In this document: positions 1-5,517 of the stretch, in pieces
Layout: each line of letters opens with the position of its first letter
How positions within the stretch are numbered: position 1 is the stretch's first letter
Assembly: GCA_007131555.1 (NCBI GenBank)
Contig: SLQH01000511.1
Coordinates: 1 to 5,517 of the forward strand
Length of the DNA stretch: 5,517 nucleotides
Direction of reading: 5' to 3'
DNA from: Planctomycetota bacterium
Lineage (GTDB): Bacteria; Planctomycetota; UBA11346
Translations under genes and position numbers: made by a program
Notes under the pieces: model-generated
Seen by the model: only the letters and a program-made list of their open reading frames with translations
Told to the model about the DNA's origin: nothing
Databases searched by the model: none

Positions 1-137
1 CAGTCTTTCTGCATAGCGAGCTCCCAGGACAGATCCATCGAGGCAAGCGGATCTGCTTGATGACGCCAGTATTGCCGGCATCCATGACTGGGACAGGGTA
101 AAAACGATGCTGACGACTCAGGCCTGAACCTAAATCC

Positions 138-165
138 GGCTGTAGGCTTTAGGCTGGAGGCTTAT
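138..165. repeat. Degenerate 7-bp tandem repeat, four units
   Basis: Four consecutive heptamers begin GGCT: GGCTGTA, GGCTTTA, GGCTGGA and GGCTTAT, with no gap. The first four bases are invariant and the last three vary. It overlaps a possible fold-back in which CCTAAA (129-134) could pair with TTTAGG (148-153). Four degenerate units in a non-coding stretch could be a decayed microsatellite or chance. Confidence 0.45.
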
Positions 166-202
166 AGGGTTGCTTACAAGGCGATATAGACAGATTCGGG
201 CT

Positions 203-219
203 TTCACCCAGAAGGTGAA
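203..219. other. Small hairpin
   Basis: TTCACC (203-208) and GGTGAA (214-219) form a perfect 6-bp stem around a 5-base loop, CAGAA. The loop is also complementary to TTCTG at 224-228, so two mutually exclusive stems are possible, and a 10-bp palindrome GAACCGGTTC lies at 217-226. No T-run follows on either strand, so it is not a standard intrinsic terminator. Role unknown. Confidence 0.3.
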
Positions 220-344
220 CCGGTTCTGGCTGCGTACATCTGCTGGAATAGCAATCCTATAGTACAAAGCCGAACTGCCGTTTTTAGAATGACATGCGGT
301 AACAAGTCAGGTCCAGTTCTTCTCAAACGCCTTGTACGGCAGGC

Positions 345-375
345 CCAAGGATCAGCCGTTGCTGAACGCCCTTGG
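345..375 (-). terminator. Stem-loop directly behind the propeller gene
   Basis: An outer stem pairs CCAAGG (345-350) with CCTTGG (370-375). After a small asymmetric internal loop, an inner stem pairs TCAGC (352-356) with GCTGA (361-365) around the tetraloop CGTT. On the minus strand the fold starts one base after the TGA stop at 377-379, the place for a 3'-end hairpin. No U-tract follows on the minus strand, so it may be a transcript-stabilising 3' hairpin or act with Rho instead of being a classical intrinsic terminator. Confidence 0.45.
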
Positions 376-376
376 T

Positions 377-1624
377 TCAAGGAGTTCCAACGGCAAACAC
401 CACGTTGTCGCCCCGGAAGACCAGGTGACCATGGGCGGCAGCCGGAGAGGCATCGATCGAACCGGCCAGGAAGCCCTTGCCGATGGCATTGAACTCCAGT
501 TCGGGATCGGCTGGAACCACCAGTACGCCACCGAAGGTGATCAGGTACAGGTTGTCGCCGATGATCATCGGTGAGGCATAGGTGGCAACGTCATCAAGGA
601 AGTCCTCCTTGATCAGTTCGCCGGTCTCGGCATTGAGGACGGCGATGCATTCCTCATGGAACTGATAGACCCGGCCCTGGTGGACCAGCATTGAGGTGCC
701 GTCGGGAAAACCGCAGTCAAGATCCTCAAGCTCCCAGAGCTTCTCGCCGGTCTCGGCGTTGACGGCATAGATGCCGGCATTTTCGGAATTGACGAAGATA
801 CGCCCCTCGCTGTGGATGGCTGTCGGTCCGACGGCGTATTGGGGAGTGTCACTGAGGATGTCGATGGTCCACAGTTGCTCGCCGGTGGCCGGATTCCAGG
901 CGCTGAGGTCGGGATCGCCCAGCAGGACCACCATATCCGTGCCGTTCGGGGTGGTCAGCAGCAGAGGTGAGCTCCAGGTTGCACTTTTGCGTTCGGACTT
1001 CCAGACCTGTTCACCGCTTTCGGCCTTGAAGGCGGCGATGTATTGCTCGTCACCCTCAAAGGCGGTGATGACCAGGTCACGATAGAGCAGGAGGGAATTG
1101 GTCAGGCCAAAGGTATTGGGGCCAGCCGGGCCCAGACTGACAATCCATTGCTGTTCGCCAGTGGTCAGATCCAGGGCCACCATTTGCCCGGTGGAGAAGG
1201 AGGCGAAGACCTGACGGCCATTGGTGGCGGGGGTGGCGGCAGCGAACAGGATACGGTCCCAACGGGCATCCATGGAGTCAATCTCCAGGTCGGCATCGCC
1301 GGTGTCACCCAGGGGGATATTGCTGCGCCATAACTCTTCGCCGGTGGCCAATGACAGGCAGATCACCGCCCGGTCGTCGCTGTCGGCGGCGGTGATGATG
1401 ACCCGGTCCTCCCAGATCAGGGGCGCTGACCAACCCGGCAGATCGATATCGACCCGCCACAGCAGGTCGTCAGCCGTCCAGGCCGTGCGATAGCTGCCTT
1501 CAGGTGCCAGGCCGATGCCCAGTGGGCCACGGAAGACCGGGCTGTTGCGCAGGAAGCCCTCAGGCAGGGTCTCGCTGGCGGTCAGGGTGGCCAGAGTGAT
1601 GAGGCTGAGGATCAGGCTGCGCAT
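377..1624 (-). CDS. Exported PQQ-like beta-propeller repeat protein
   Basis: This gene encodes 415 residues from an ATG at 1624-1622 with AGGAG seven bases upstream. The frame is open 16 codons further, but that extension lacks a comparable ribosome site and would bury the signal peptide. Residues 1-17 (MRSLILSLITLATLTAS) look like a cleavable Sec signal with no lipobox cysteine, so a periplasmic location is likely. FRGP sits near residues 31-34. Six propeller-blade motifs of the type (A/S/T)xTGExxW or close variants follow at about 86-103, 148-164, 196-211, 240-256, 285-301 and 327-341; the last is degenerate (ETGELIKED). The family is the PQQ-binding-like WD40-style propeller that includes BamB. 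FRGP-type members are common in Planctomycetota and Verrucomicrobiota and mostly lack known function. No dehydrogenase catalytic set is evident and PQQ binding is not shown, so a scaffold or binding role is more likely than an enzyme. It is divergent from mnmG and apparently monocistronic. Family is confident, role unknown. Confidence 0.9.
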   Translation of the reverse strand: MRSLILSLITLATLTASETLPEGFLRNSPVFRGPLGIGLAPEGSYRTAWTADDLLWRVDIDLPGWSAPLIWEDRVIITAADSDDRAVICLSLATGEELWRSNIPLGDTGDADLEIDSMDARWDRILFAAATPATNGRQVFASFSTGQMVALDLTTGEQQWIVSLGPAGPNTFGLTNSLLLYRDLVITAFEGDEQYIAAFKAESGEQVWKSERKSATWSSPLLLTTPNGTDMVVLLGDPDLSAWNPATGEQLWTIDILSDTPQYAVGPTAIHSEGRIFVNSENAGIYAVNAETGEKLWELEDLDCGFPDGTSMLVHQGRVYQFHEECIAVLNAETGELIKEDFLDDVATYASPMIIGDNLYLITFGGVLVVPADPELEFNAIGKGFLAGSIDASPAAAHGHLVFRGDNVVFAVGTP

Positions 1625-1631
1625 GGTGCGG

Positions 1632-1636
1632 CTCCT
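1632..1636 (-). promoter_or_regulatory. Ribosome binding site of propeller gene
   Basis: AGGAG on the minus strand lies seven bases before the ATG at 1624. It decides the start in favour of the signal-peptide methionine over the upstream in-frame ATG at 1672. Confidence 0.75.
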
Positions 1637-1693
1637 AAGGACTGGTGAGGGACCAAGATATGGCCAGAGCACGGGCAGTTATGGCCCCAAGCG

Positions 1694-1699
1694 TTGACA
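1694..1699 (+). promoter_or_regulatory. Possible -35 hexamer for mnmG
   Basis: This is an exact sigma-70 TTGACA, about 100 bases before the mnmG start and in the right orientation. The matching -10 is not recognisable at standard spacing (GGCCCT at 1717-1722), so this is a weak candidate. Confidence 0.2.
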
Positions 1700-1796
1700 T
1701 GCAAGGGGGCAGCATCGGCCCTCTGCTTGTGCCATGGCTGATGGATGATACACGGATGACGATGCGCACATCCCCCTACATGATACCTCAGCCGTC

Positions 1797-1800
1797 GAGG
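1797..1800 (+). promoter_or_regulatory. Shine-Dalgarno deciding the mnmG start
   Basis: GAGG (extending to GAGGTG, 1797-1802) matches the 16S anti-Shine-Dalgarno. It overlaps the GTG at 1800, which it therefore cannot serve, but sits five bases before the in-frame TTG at 1806. This favours TTG 1806, which would give a protein two residues shorter. No other purine-rich site precedes GTG 1800. Confidence 0.45.
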
Positions 1801-3590
1801 TGGCGTTGAGCTCCGCCTTTGACGTGATCGTGGTCGGGGCCGGTCATGCCGGCATCGAGGCGGCAGCAGCGGCGGCCCGGATCGGCTGCCGCGCCGCCCT
1901 GGTGACCGGCAACCTCGATACCATCGCCCTGATGAGCTGCAATCCGGCCATGGGCGGTCTGGCCAAGGGCCAGCTGGTACGCGAGATCGATGCCCTGGGC
2001 GGCCTGATGGCCCGGGCCACCGATGTCTGCGGCATCCACTTCCGCATCCTTGGTCGCAGCAAGGGGCCGGCTATGTGGAGCCCTCGGGCCCAGTGCGACA
2101 AGCGGGCCTACACCGCCTGGGTCAAGGGGGCGATCGAGGCCTGCGACGGGGTCTTCCCGCTCCAGGGCGAGGTCGTCGACCTGATGGATGACCAGGGCCG
2201 GATCACCGGCGTGGTGCTGGCCGATGGCCGGCGCCTGGCGGCCAGGGCGGTGGTGCTGACCACCGGCACCTTCCTCAACGGTCTGATCCATCAGGGCCAG
2301 GTGCAGATGCCCGGTGGCCGTCTGGGGGATCACGCCGCCACCCGGCTGAGTGCCGCCTTGCAGCGCCTGGGCCTGCCCCTGCGGCGCATGAAGACCGGGA
2401 CCCCGCCCCGGATCCATGCTGCCAGCATCGACTATGCCTGCTGCGAAGAGCAGCCGGGCGATGATGATCCCCGCCCCTTCAGCTTTGCGACCGGCCAGCA
2501 GGTGGCCAACCGCATCAGTTGCTGGACCTGCCACAGCGAGCCGGCGGCCCATGCCATCATCCGCGCCAACCGTGATCGGGCCCCCTTGTTCAACGGCCAG
2601 ATCGCCTCGATCGGGCCGCGCTACTGCCCGTCGATTGAGGACAAGGTGATGCGCTTCGCCGATCGCGAGCGCCATCAGCTGCACCTCGAACCGGAGGGCC
2701 TGCAGACCCGTGAGGTCTACGTCAACGGCCTGTCGACCAGCCTGCCGATCGACGTCCAGGACCAGGTCCTGGCCGCCATCCCGGCCCTGCGTCGGGCCCA
2801 TGTCCTGCGTTACGGCTATGCCATCGAATACGACATGGTGCCCAGCAGCGCCATCGACCATCGTCTGGCCGTCATTGCCGTGCCAGGCCTGTACCTGGCC
2901 GGGCAGATCAACGGCACCTCCGGCTATGAGGAGGCCGCCTTCCAGGGCTTGGTCGCCGGGGCCAATGCGGCCCTGGCCCTGGCTGGTCGGGAGCCCCTGC
3001 TGATCGGCCGTGATCAGGCCTATGGCGGGGTGATGATCGACGACCTGGTCCACCGGGTTCCCGACGAACCCTATCGCATGTTCACCAGTCGGGCCGAATA
3101 CCGTCTCCTGCTGCGCAGTGACAACGCCGACCGCCGCCTGGTGCCGCTGGCCCATCGCTGTGGCCTGGTTGACGACGACCGGGCTGCTGCGGTAGCGGCC
3201 AAACAGGCGGCGATCAGCGTCCTGGTTCAGGCTGTCCCGCCCCGCCTGCGGGACCGCATCGCCGGCGAGGGCCTGGATCTGGCCGCCACCACGGCCCTGG
3301 TCCCAGCCCTGGCCGGCTCAGATCCGGCGATCGCCGAGGGGGCCTGGATCGAACTGCGCTACGCCGCCTACGTGGCCCGCCAGTGCGCCCAAGTGGCCCG
3401 CCTGGAGCGCCAACGGGCCCTCCCCCTGGCCCCGGATCTCGACTACGCCACGGTGCCGGGACTCTCGACCGAGGCCCGCCAGGCCCTGGTCCGCCATCGC
3501 CCCCCGACCCTGGCCGCCGCCGGAGCCCTGCCCGGCCTGCGTCCGGCCGACATTGAACAACTCTGGGCCTGGCTGCAACGGCGCGGGTGA
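1800..3590 (+). CDS. mnmG: tRNA uridine-5-carboxymethylaminomethyl modification enzyme MnmG (GidA)
   Basis: MnmG is the FAD-dependent partner of the GTPase MnmE. In the cytoplasm the complex installs the (carboxymethyl)aminomethyl group at C5 of wobble U34 in certain tRNAs, using methylenetetrahydrofolate and NADH. Visible family signatures, in order: FAD dinucleotide motif GAGHAGIE (13-20); CNPAMGGLAKG (47-57); KGPAMWSPRAQ (88-98); GTFLNGLIHQG (156-166); MKTGTPPR (197-204); CPSIEDKVMRF (276-286) with the conserved cysteine at 276; NGLSTSLP (309-316); GYAIEYD (339-345); the second flavin motif LAGQINGTSGYEEAA (366-380); TSRAEYRLLLRSDNAD (429-444); and the C-terminal helical domain that contacts MnmE, ending in WLQRRG. 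At 596 residues it is about 30 shorter than E. coli MnmG (about 629). The shortening lies mostly in the linker around 455-510 and the final tail. All core motifs are intact, so it should be functional. The start is GTG 1800 or, better by ribosome site, TTG 1806. It stands alone, without mnmE or rsmG beside it. Confidence 0.97.
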   Translation: MALSSAFDVIVVGAGHAGIEAAAAAARIGCRAALVTGNLDTIALMSCNPAMGGLAKGQLVREIDALGGLMARATDVCGIHFRILGRSKGPAMWSPRAQCDKRAYTAWVKGAIEACDGVFPLQGEVVDLMDDQGRITGVVLADGRRLAARAVVLTTGTFLNGLIHQGQVQMPGGRLGDHAATRLSAALQRLGLPLRRMKTGTPPRIHAASIDYACCEEQPGDDDPRPFSFATGQQVANRISCWTCHSEPAAHAIIRANRDRAPLFNGQIASIGPRYCPSIEDKVMRFADRERHQLHLEPEGLQTREVYVNGLSTSLPIDVQDQVLAAIPALRRAHVLRYGYAIEYDMVPSSAIDHRLAVIAVPGLYLAGQINGTSGYEEAAFQGLVAGANAALALAGREPLLIGRDQAYGGVMIDDLVHRVPDEPYRMFTSRAEYRLLLRSDNADRRLVPLAHRCGLVDDDRAAAVAAKQAAISVLVQAVPPRLRDRIAGEGLDLAATTALVPALAGSDPAIAEGAWIELRYAAYVARQCAQVARLERQRALPLAPDLDYATVPGLSTEARQALVRHRPPTLAAAGALPGLRPADIEQLWAWLQRRG

Positions 3591-3646
3591 TGGACGTCTG
3601 TTTGTTAGGACCTACGAATGCGATCAAGAGGGTTGGGAGCCCGTGA
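3590..3646 (+). CDS. Possible 18-codon ORF overlapping the mnmG stop
   Basis: The mnmG stop TGA overlaps an ATG (TGATG, stop 3588-3590, ATG 3590-3592). That ATG opens an 18-residue frame, MDVCLLGPTNAIKRVGSP, ending in TGA at 3644-3646. The overlap geometry is that of translational coupling, but the peptide is very short, unrecognised, and has no ribosome site of its own. It could be chance or the remnant of a lost downstream gene; probably not a real gene. Confidence 0.12.
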   Translation: MDVCLLGPTNAIKRVGSP

Positions 3647-3767
3647 TGGAGCAGGGCGAGCGGGAGTCGTCGTCCATGGGCGTTGATGATGCAGGGGGAT
3701 TATTGAACTACGAATATCGCACATCTCGCGAATGGAATCCGCCAGCGTGGATGTCAGCACGTTCGTG

Positions 3768-3782
3768 ATGGCACCGTGCCAT
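3768..3782. repeat. 15-bp perfect palindrome
   Basis: ATGGCAC-C-GTGCCAT is an exact inverted repeat with one central base. As RNA it would form a six-pair stem with a 3-base loop on either strand. It could be part of a bidirectional termination zone or a protein-binding site. Confidence 0.45.
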
Positions 3783-3788
3783 GGTCAT

Positions 3789-3835
3789 CCCAGAAAAACC
3801 CATTCGCGTGATGCGTGGTTGACATCTGTTCTGGG
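3789..3835. terminator. Long stem-loop between convergent genes
   Basis: CCCAGAA (3789-3795) pairs perfectly with TTCTGGG (3829-3835). Inside, AACC (3797-3800) pairs with GGTT (3817-3820), and CGC (3805-3807) pairs with GCG (3813-3815) around a GTGAT loop. The result is a nested, bulged hairpin. The position suits 3'-end formation for one or both convergent transcripts, but no T-run follows either side. Terminator is an inference from placement; a small structured RNA or chance remain possible. Confidence 0.3.
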
Positions 3836-3882
3836 GTCGCGGACGCCTTCGGCATCTCGTCCTGAGGATCGGGGGGATGGTT

Positions 3883-3894
3883 GGCCTGCAGGCC
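3883..3894 (-). terminator. 12-bp GC palindrome behind the spermidine-synthase-like gene
   Basis: GGCCTGCAGGCC is a perfect 12-bp palindrome, 17 bases past the stop codon (3912-3914) of the minus-strand gene. The stem is GC-rich but the loop would be tiny, and no U-tract follows. A weak terminator or 3' hairpin candidate. Confidence 0.3.
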
Positions 3895-3911
3895 GTCGTG
3901 GTGCCCAGCGA

Positions 3912-5517
3912 TCAGTTGTTCAGTACGTCGGCATTGGGCCGCATGTCGGTGAAGTGGGGGATGCGGGGGATGGTCCAGTCCTCGGTGCCGCTGCGGACCT
4001 GATCGATGGCGGCCTGGGGCAGGTCGATGCCCTGTTCGCGCAGGCGGGTCTGGATCTGGGCGGTCGGCAGATCGCCGGCGGCGGCGATGGCTTGGCGTTC
4101 GGCAGCGGTGGGGCCGACCAGCATCACGCCCTGATGCTGGAATGAGTCACGCACACCCCGGGTGGTGGCGATGCCCACCACGGTGGTGAAGACCGAGCGG
4201 GCGAAGCTGACCCCGTCGAACTCGATGTAGGCGATGGCGTTGGCCTGCTGGCTGCGGTCCCAGCCGGCCGGCGGCGAGCGCTGGTCGTCCTTGTAATGGG
4301 TCAGAACCGCCTGACGCAGCTCATTGACGATGCCGGAGCGTTGTCGTTCGTGGGTCCAGGTGATGCTGTTGTCGGGGCCCCGGCCCTCGGCGGCCCGGCG
4401 GCGCATGAGTTCGGACAGGATGCGACCGTCGATGCGGGCCTCCTCGACGCCGATGTGGCTGGTGCCCAGCAGGACCCGGCAGGTGAGGGGGGCGCTGCCG
4501 CCCTCGTCGTCGATGGCCGCCAGATAGGCCTGACGGTGGATGTGGCGGCCGGCCGGCAGTTCGGGATAGAGGGTGTAGCGACCACCGGTGAAGCGTTGCC
4601 AGCCGGGATTGCGGTCGGGGTCGACCGGGTCGGGGCTGGCGATCACCAGGTTGTTGCGTTCGTGATGCTCCTCAGCGCGGCGCAGGTGGCGTTGGCCCTG
4701 GAACTGCCAGGGAACCGGCATGGTGATGATGTGGGCCAATCCGGCGGCCCGCTTGGCGTAGATGGCTCCGCCCAGGACCTGGTGCTTACGGCCCTGGTAG
4801 CTGCCGATGATGTTCGACATCACAATGCCGCCGGGGGCCAGGATGGCGGTCAGTTCCTCGTAGAACTCGCGGGTCATCAGGTGCGGGGGGATGGTCGATC
4901 CGGCGGTGTAGGGATCGAGGATGATGACATCGTACTGCGGGACCCGCTGGGGATGGGCGTGATGGCGGACGAACAGGCGGGCGTCGGCCCGGGCCTGGAT
5001 CAGGCGGGGCCGACCGGCGGTCTGGACCGGGGCTTCATCGGGGACCCGCTGGTCTTCGAGCCAGCGCAGGAAGGGATAGTGGTCGCGGACCATGTCGATG
5101 ACCACCGGGTCGATGTCGACCACGGTGATGCTGGCGTTGGGGAAGTGATGGGTGAGCATCGCCACCCCGGCTCCTGAGCCCAGGCCGACGATCAGGATCT
5201 CGGGATCGGCCTGCCGTGGGTCGTCGCCGATGCGGTCCATGACCGTCTGGTTGAGCAGGACGGCGCTGGGATAGAGGCAGATGTAGCGGCTCTGGACCAC
5301 GGTGCCGGGATTGGGCTTGGGCTGGCCGGCCGGCCAGGTGGCGTCAGGCGATGGGGTCTGGACCGGGAAGTCCTCCGGCATCAGGACATGGGCCAGGCGT
5401 TCTTGGGCCCCGTCGATGGCGGCGTATTGATCCCAGCGGGGATACAGGGCCACGCCGCCCTGGACGGCGTCGAAGAAGCGCAGCTGGGCGAAGCCCATGG
5501 TCTCGCTGACCACCCAC
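3912..5517 (-). CDS. Spermidine-synthase-like Rossmann protein, 5'-truncated, with large insertion
   Basis: The frame is open to the window edge (a Trp codon precedes the GTG at 5513), so the true start is probably outside. Residues below count from that GTG (533 to the stop). The visible N-terminus (SETMGFAQLRFF, then VALYP) resembles the beta-strand segment before the catalytic core of spermidine synthases. The Rossmann core is clear: glycine motif ILIVGLGSGAG (106-116), acidic-loop VVDIDP (131-136), YDVIILDPYTAG (194-205), HLMTREFYEEL (211-221) and LAPGGIVMSNIIG (225-237), then NNLVIAS (287-293). The family's terminal LTDD-type motif appears only at the very end, as HFTDMRPNADVL (520-531), leaving about 200 residues between that I do not recognise. 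Spermidine synthases transfer aminopropyl from decarboxylated SAM to putrescine. The acidic signature DxxD of E. coli SpeE is DPYT here, as in many spermidine-synthase-like proteins of unknown substrate. True polyamine synthesis is therefore doubtful; a SAM-type ligand is likely. No polyamine genes are adjacent. Confidence 0.82.
   Translation of the reverse strand, partial: WVVSETMGFAQLRFFDAVQGGVALYPRWDQYAAIDGAQERLAHVLMPEDFPVQTPSPDATWPAGQPKPNPGTVVQSRYICLYPSAVLLNQTVMDRIGDDPRQADPEILIVGLGSGAGVAMLTHHFPNASITVVDIDPVVIDMVRDHYPFLRWLEDQRVPDEAPVQTAGRPRLIQARADARLFVRHHAHPQRVPQYDVIILDPYTAGSTIPPHLMTREFYEELTAILAPGGIVMSNIIGSYQGRKHQVLGGAIYAKRAAGLAHIITMPVPWQFQGQRHLRRAEEHHERNNLVIASPDPVDPDRNPGWQRFTGGRYTLYPELPAGRHIHRQAYLAAIDDEGGSAPLTCRVLLGTSHIGVEEARIDGRILSELMRRRAAEGRGPDNSITWTHERQRSGIVNELRQAVLTHYKDDQRSPPAGWDRSQQANAIAYIEFDGVSFARSVFTTVVGIATTRGVRDSFQHQGVMLVGPTAAERQAIAAAGDLPTAQIQTRLREQGIDLPQAAIDQVRSGTEDWTIPRIPHFTDMRPNADVLNN

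Larger units (their letters stand above)
1..376. other. Non-coding left flank, no convincing gene
   Basis: No open frame here has a plausible start, ribosome site and protein-like composition. By eye the stretch is less GC-rich than the genes beside it and stop codons occur in all frames. It holds a degenerate 7-bp tandem repeat (138-165), a small hairpin (203-219) and a stem-loop (345-375) abutting the propeller gene's stop codon. A short frame, 17-127, reads like a protein tail but is cut by a TAG at 14-16 and has no start. I saw no tRNA, T-box or riboswitch signature. Confidence 0.5.
1625..1799. other. Divergent intergenic promoter region
   Basis: These 175 bases separate the starts of the propeller gene (leftward) and mnmG (rightward), so they should hold promoters for both. 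An exact TTGACA lies at 1694-1699 on the plus strand, but no good -10 hexamer lies 16-18 bases downstream (the bases there are GC-rich). On the minus strand a TATCTT-like element lies near 1656-1661 with no convincing -35 partner. No operator palindrome or riboswitch was recognised. Confidence 0.45.
3591..3911. other. Convergent intergenic region with fold-back sequences
   Basis: About 320 bases lie between the 3' ends of mnmG and the spermidine-synthase-like gene. No gene is supported. A 71-codon frame crossing in from mnmG (3553-3768) is a shadow over its first part and unrecognised beyond. The right half holds three inverted repeats (3768-3782, 3789-3835, 3883-3894), as expected where two transcripts must stop head-on, but none has the T-run of a standard intrinsic terminator. 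Confidence 0.5.

Noticed and set aside
289..574. Two overlapping short plus-strand frames at the left flank
   Set aside because: Both run into the antisense of the propeller gene, lack a ribosome site and have unconvincing composition.
1788..3155. 455-codon minus-strand frame opposite mnmG
   Set aside because: It is the antisense shadow of mnmG, rich in Gly, Gln, Asp and His as expected for reverse-complemented GC-rich codons, with no recognisable domain. The plus-strand frame has full MnmG motifs.
3553..3768. 71-codon frame crossing the mnmG end into the intergenic region
   Set aside because: It starts inside mnmG in another frame, has no ribosome site and resembles no known protein. It does not correspond to rsmG.
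3819..3824. Second exact TTGACA, as a promoter
   Set aside because: It lies within a stem-loop between convergent genes, has no -10 at standard spacing (GACGCC), and would read antisense into the minus-strand gene.
4296..5177. 293-codon plus-strand frame opposite the spermidine-synthase-like gene
   Set aside because: Low-complexity Gly/Val/Asp/Ala antisense translation of a real Rossmann gene; no motif of its own.
1..5517. tRNA, rRNA, CRISPR, transposase or phage genes
   Set aside because: No T-loop GGTTCRA context with an acceptor stem, no spaced identical repeats, no transposase motifs and no terminal inverted repeats were found in the non-coding stretches.

Overview
The window is high-GC bacterial DNA with three protein-coding genes and three non-coding stretches. 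One gene is a conserved housekeeping gene; the other two are accessory. No RNA gene, insertion sequence, CRISPR array or phage gene was seen. The organism is probably a Gram-negative bacterium of the PVC group (Planctomycetota, Verrucomicrobiota, Lentisphaerota). The main support is the FRGP-type exported PQQ-repeat propeller, a form abundant in those phyla. The short MnmG and the odd spermidine-synthase-like protein are compatible with this. The assignment is an inference from family resemblance.

Layout: (1) 1-376 has no convincing gene. It holds a degenerate 7-bp tandem repeat, small hairpins, and a stem-loop directly behind the stop codon of the first gene. (2) 377-1624, minus strand, encodes an exported PQQ-like beta-propeller protein with a good Shine-Dalgarno. 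(3) 1625-1799 is a divergent promoter region. (4) 1800-3590, plus strand, encodes MnmG (GidA), the FAD-dependent enzyme of tRNA wobble-uridine modification, with a GTG or TTG start. (5) 3591-3911 is a convergent intergenic region rich in palindromes. (6) 3912-5517, minus strand, encodes the C-terminal 534 codons of a spermidine-synthase-like Rossmann protein. Its start lies beyond the right edge, and it carries a large unrecognised insertion.

The genes do not look like a single pathway. mnmG diverges from the propeller gene and converges on the spermidine-synthase-like gene, so each is probably its own transcription unit. None of the usual MnmG neighbours (mnmE, rsmG, parA, parB) is visible. 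I found no convincing new multi-gene system. The most unusual items are the insertion in the spermidine-synthase-like protein and the fold-back sequences between the two convergent genes.
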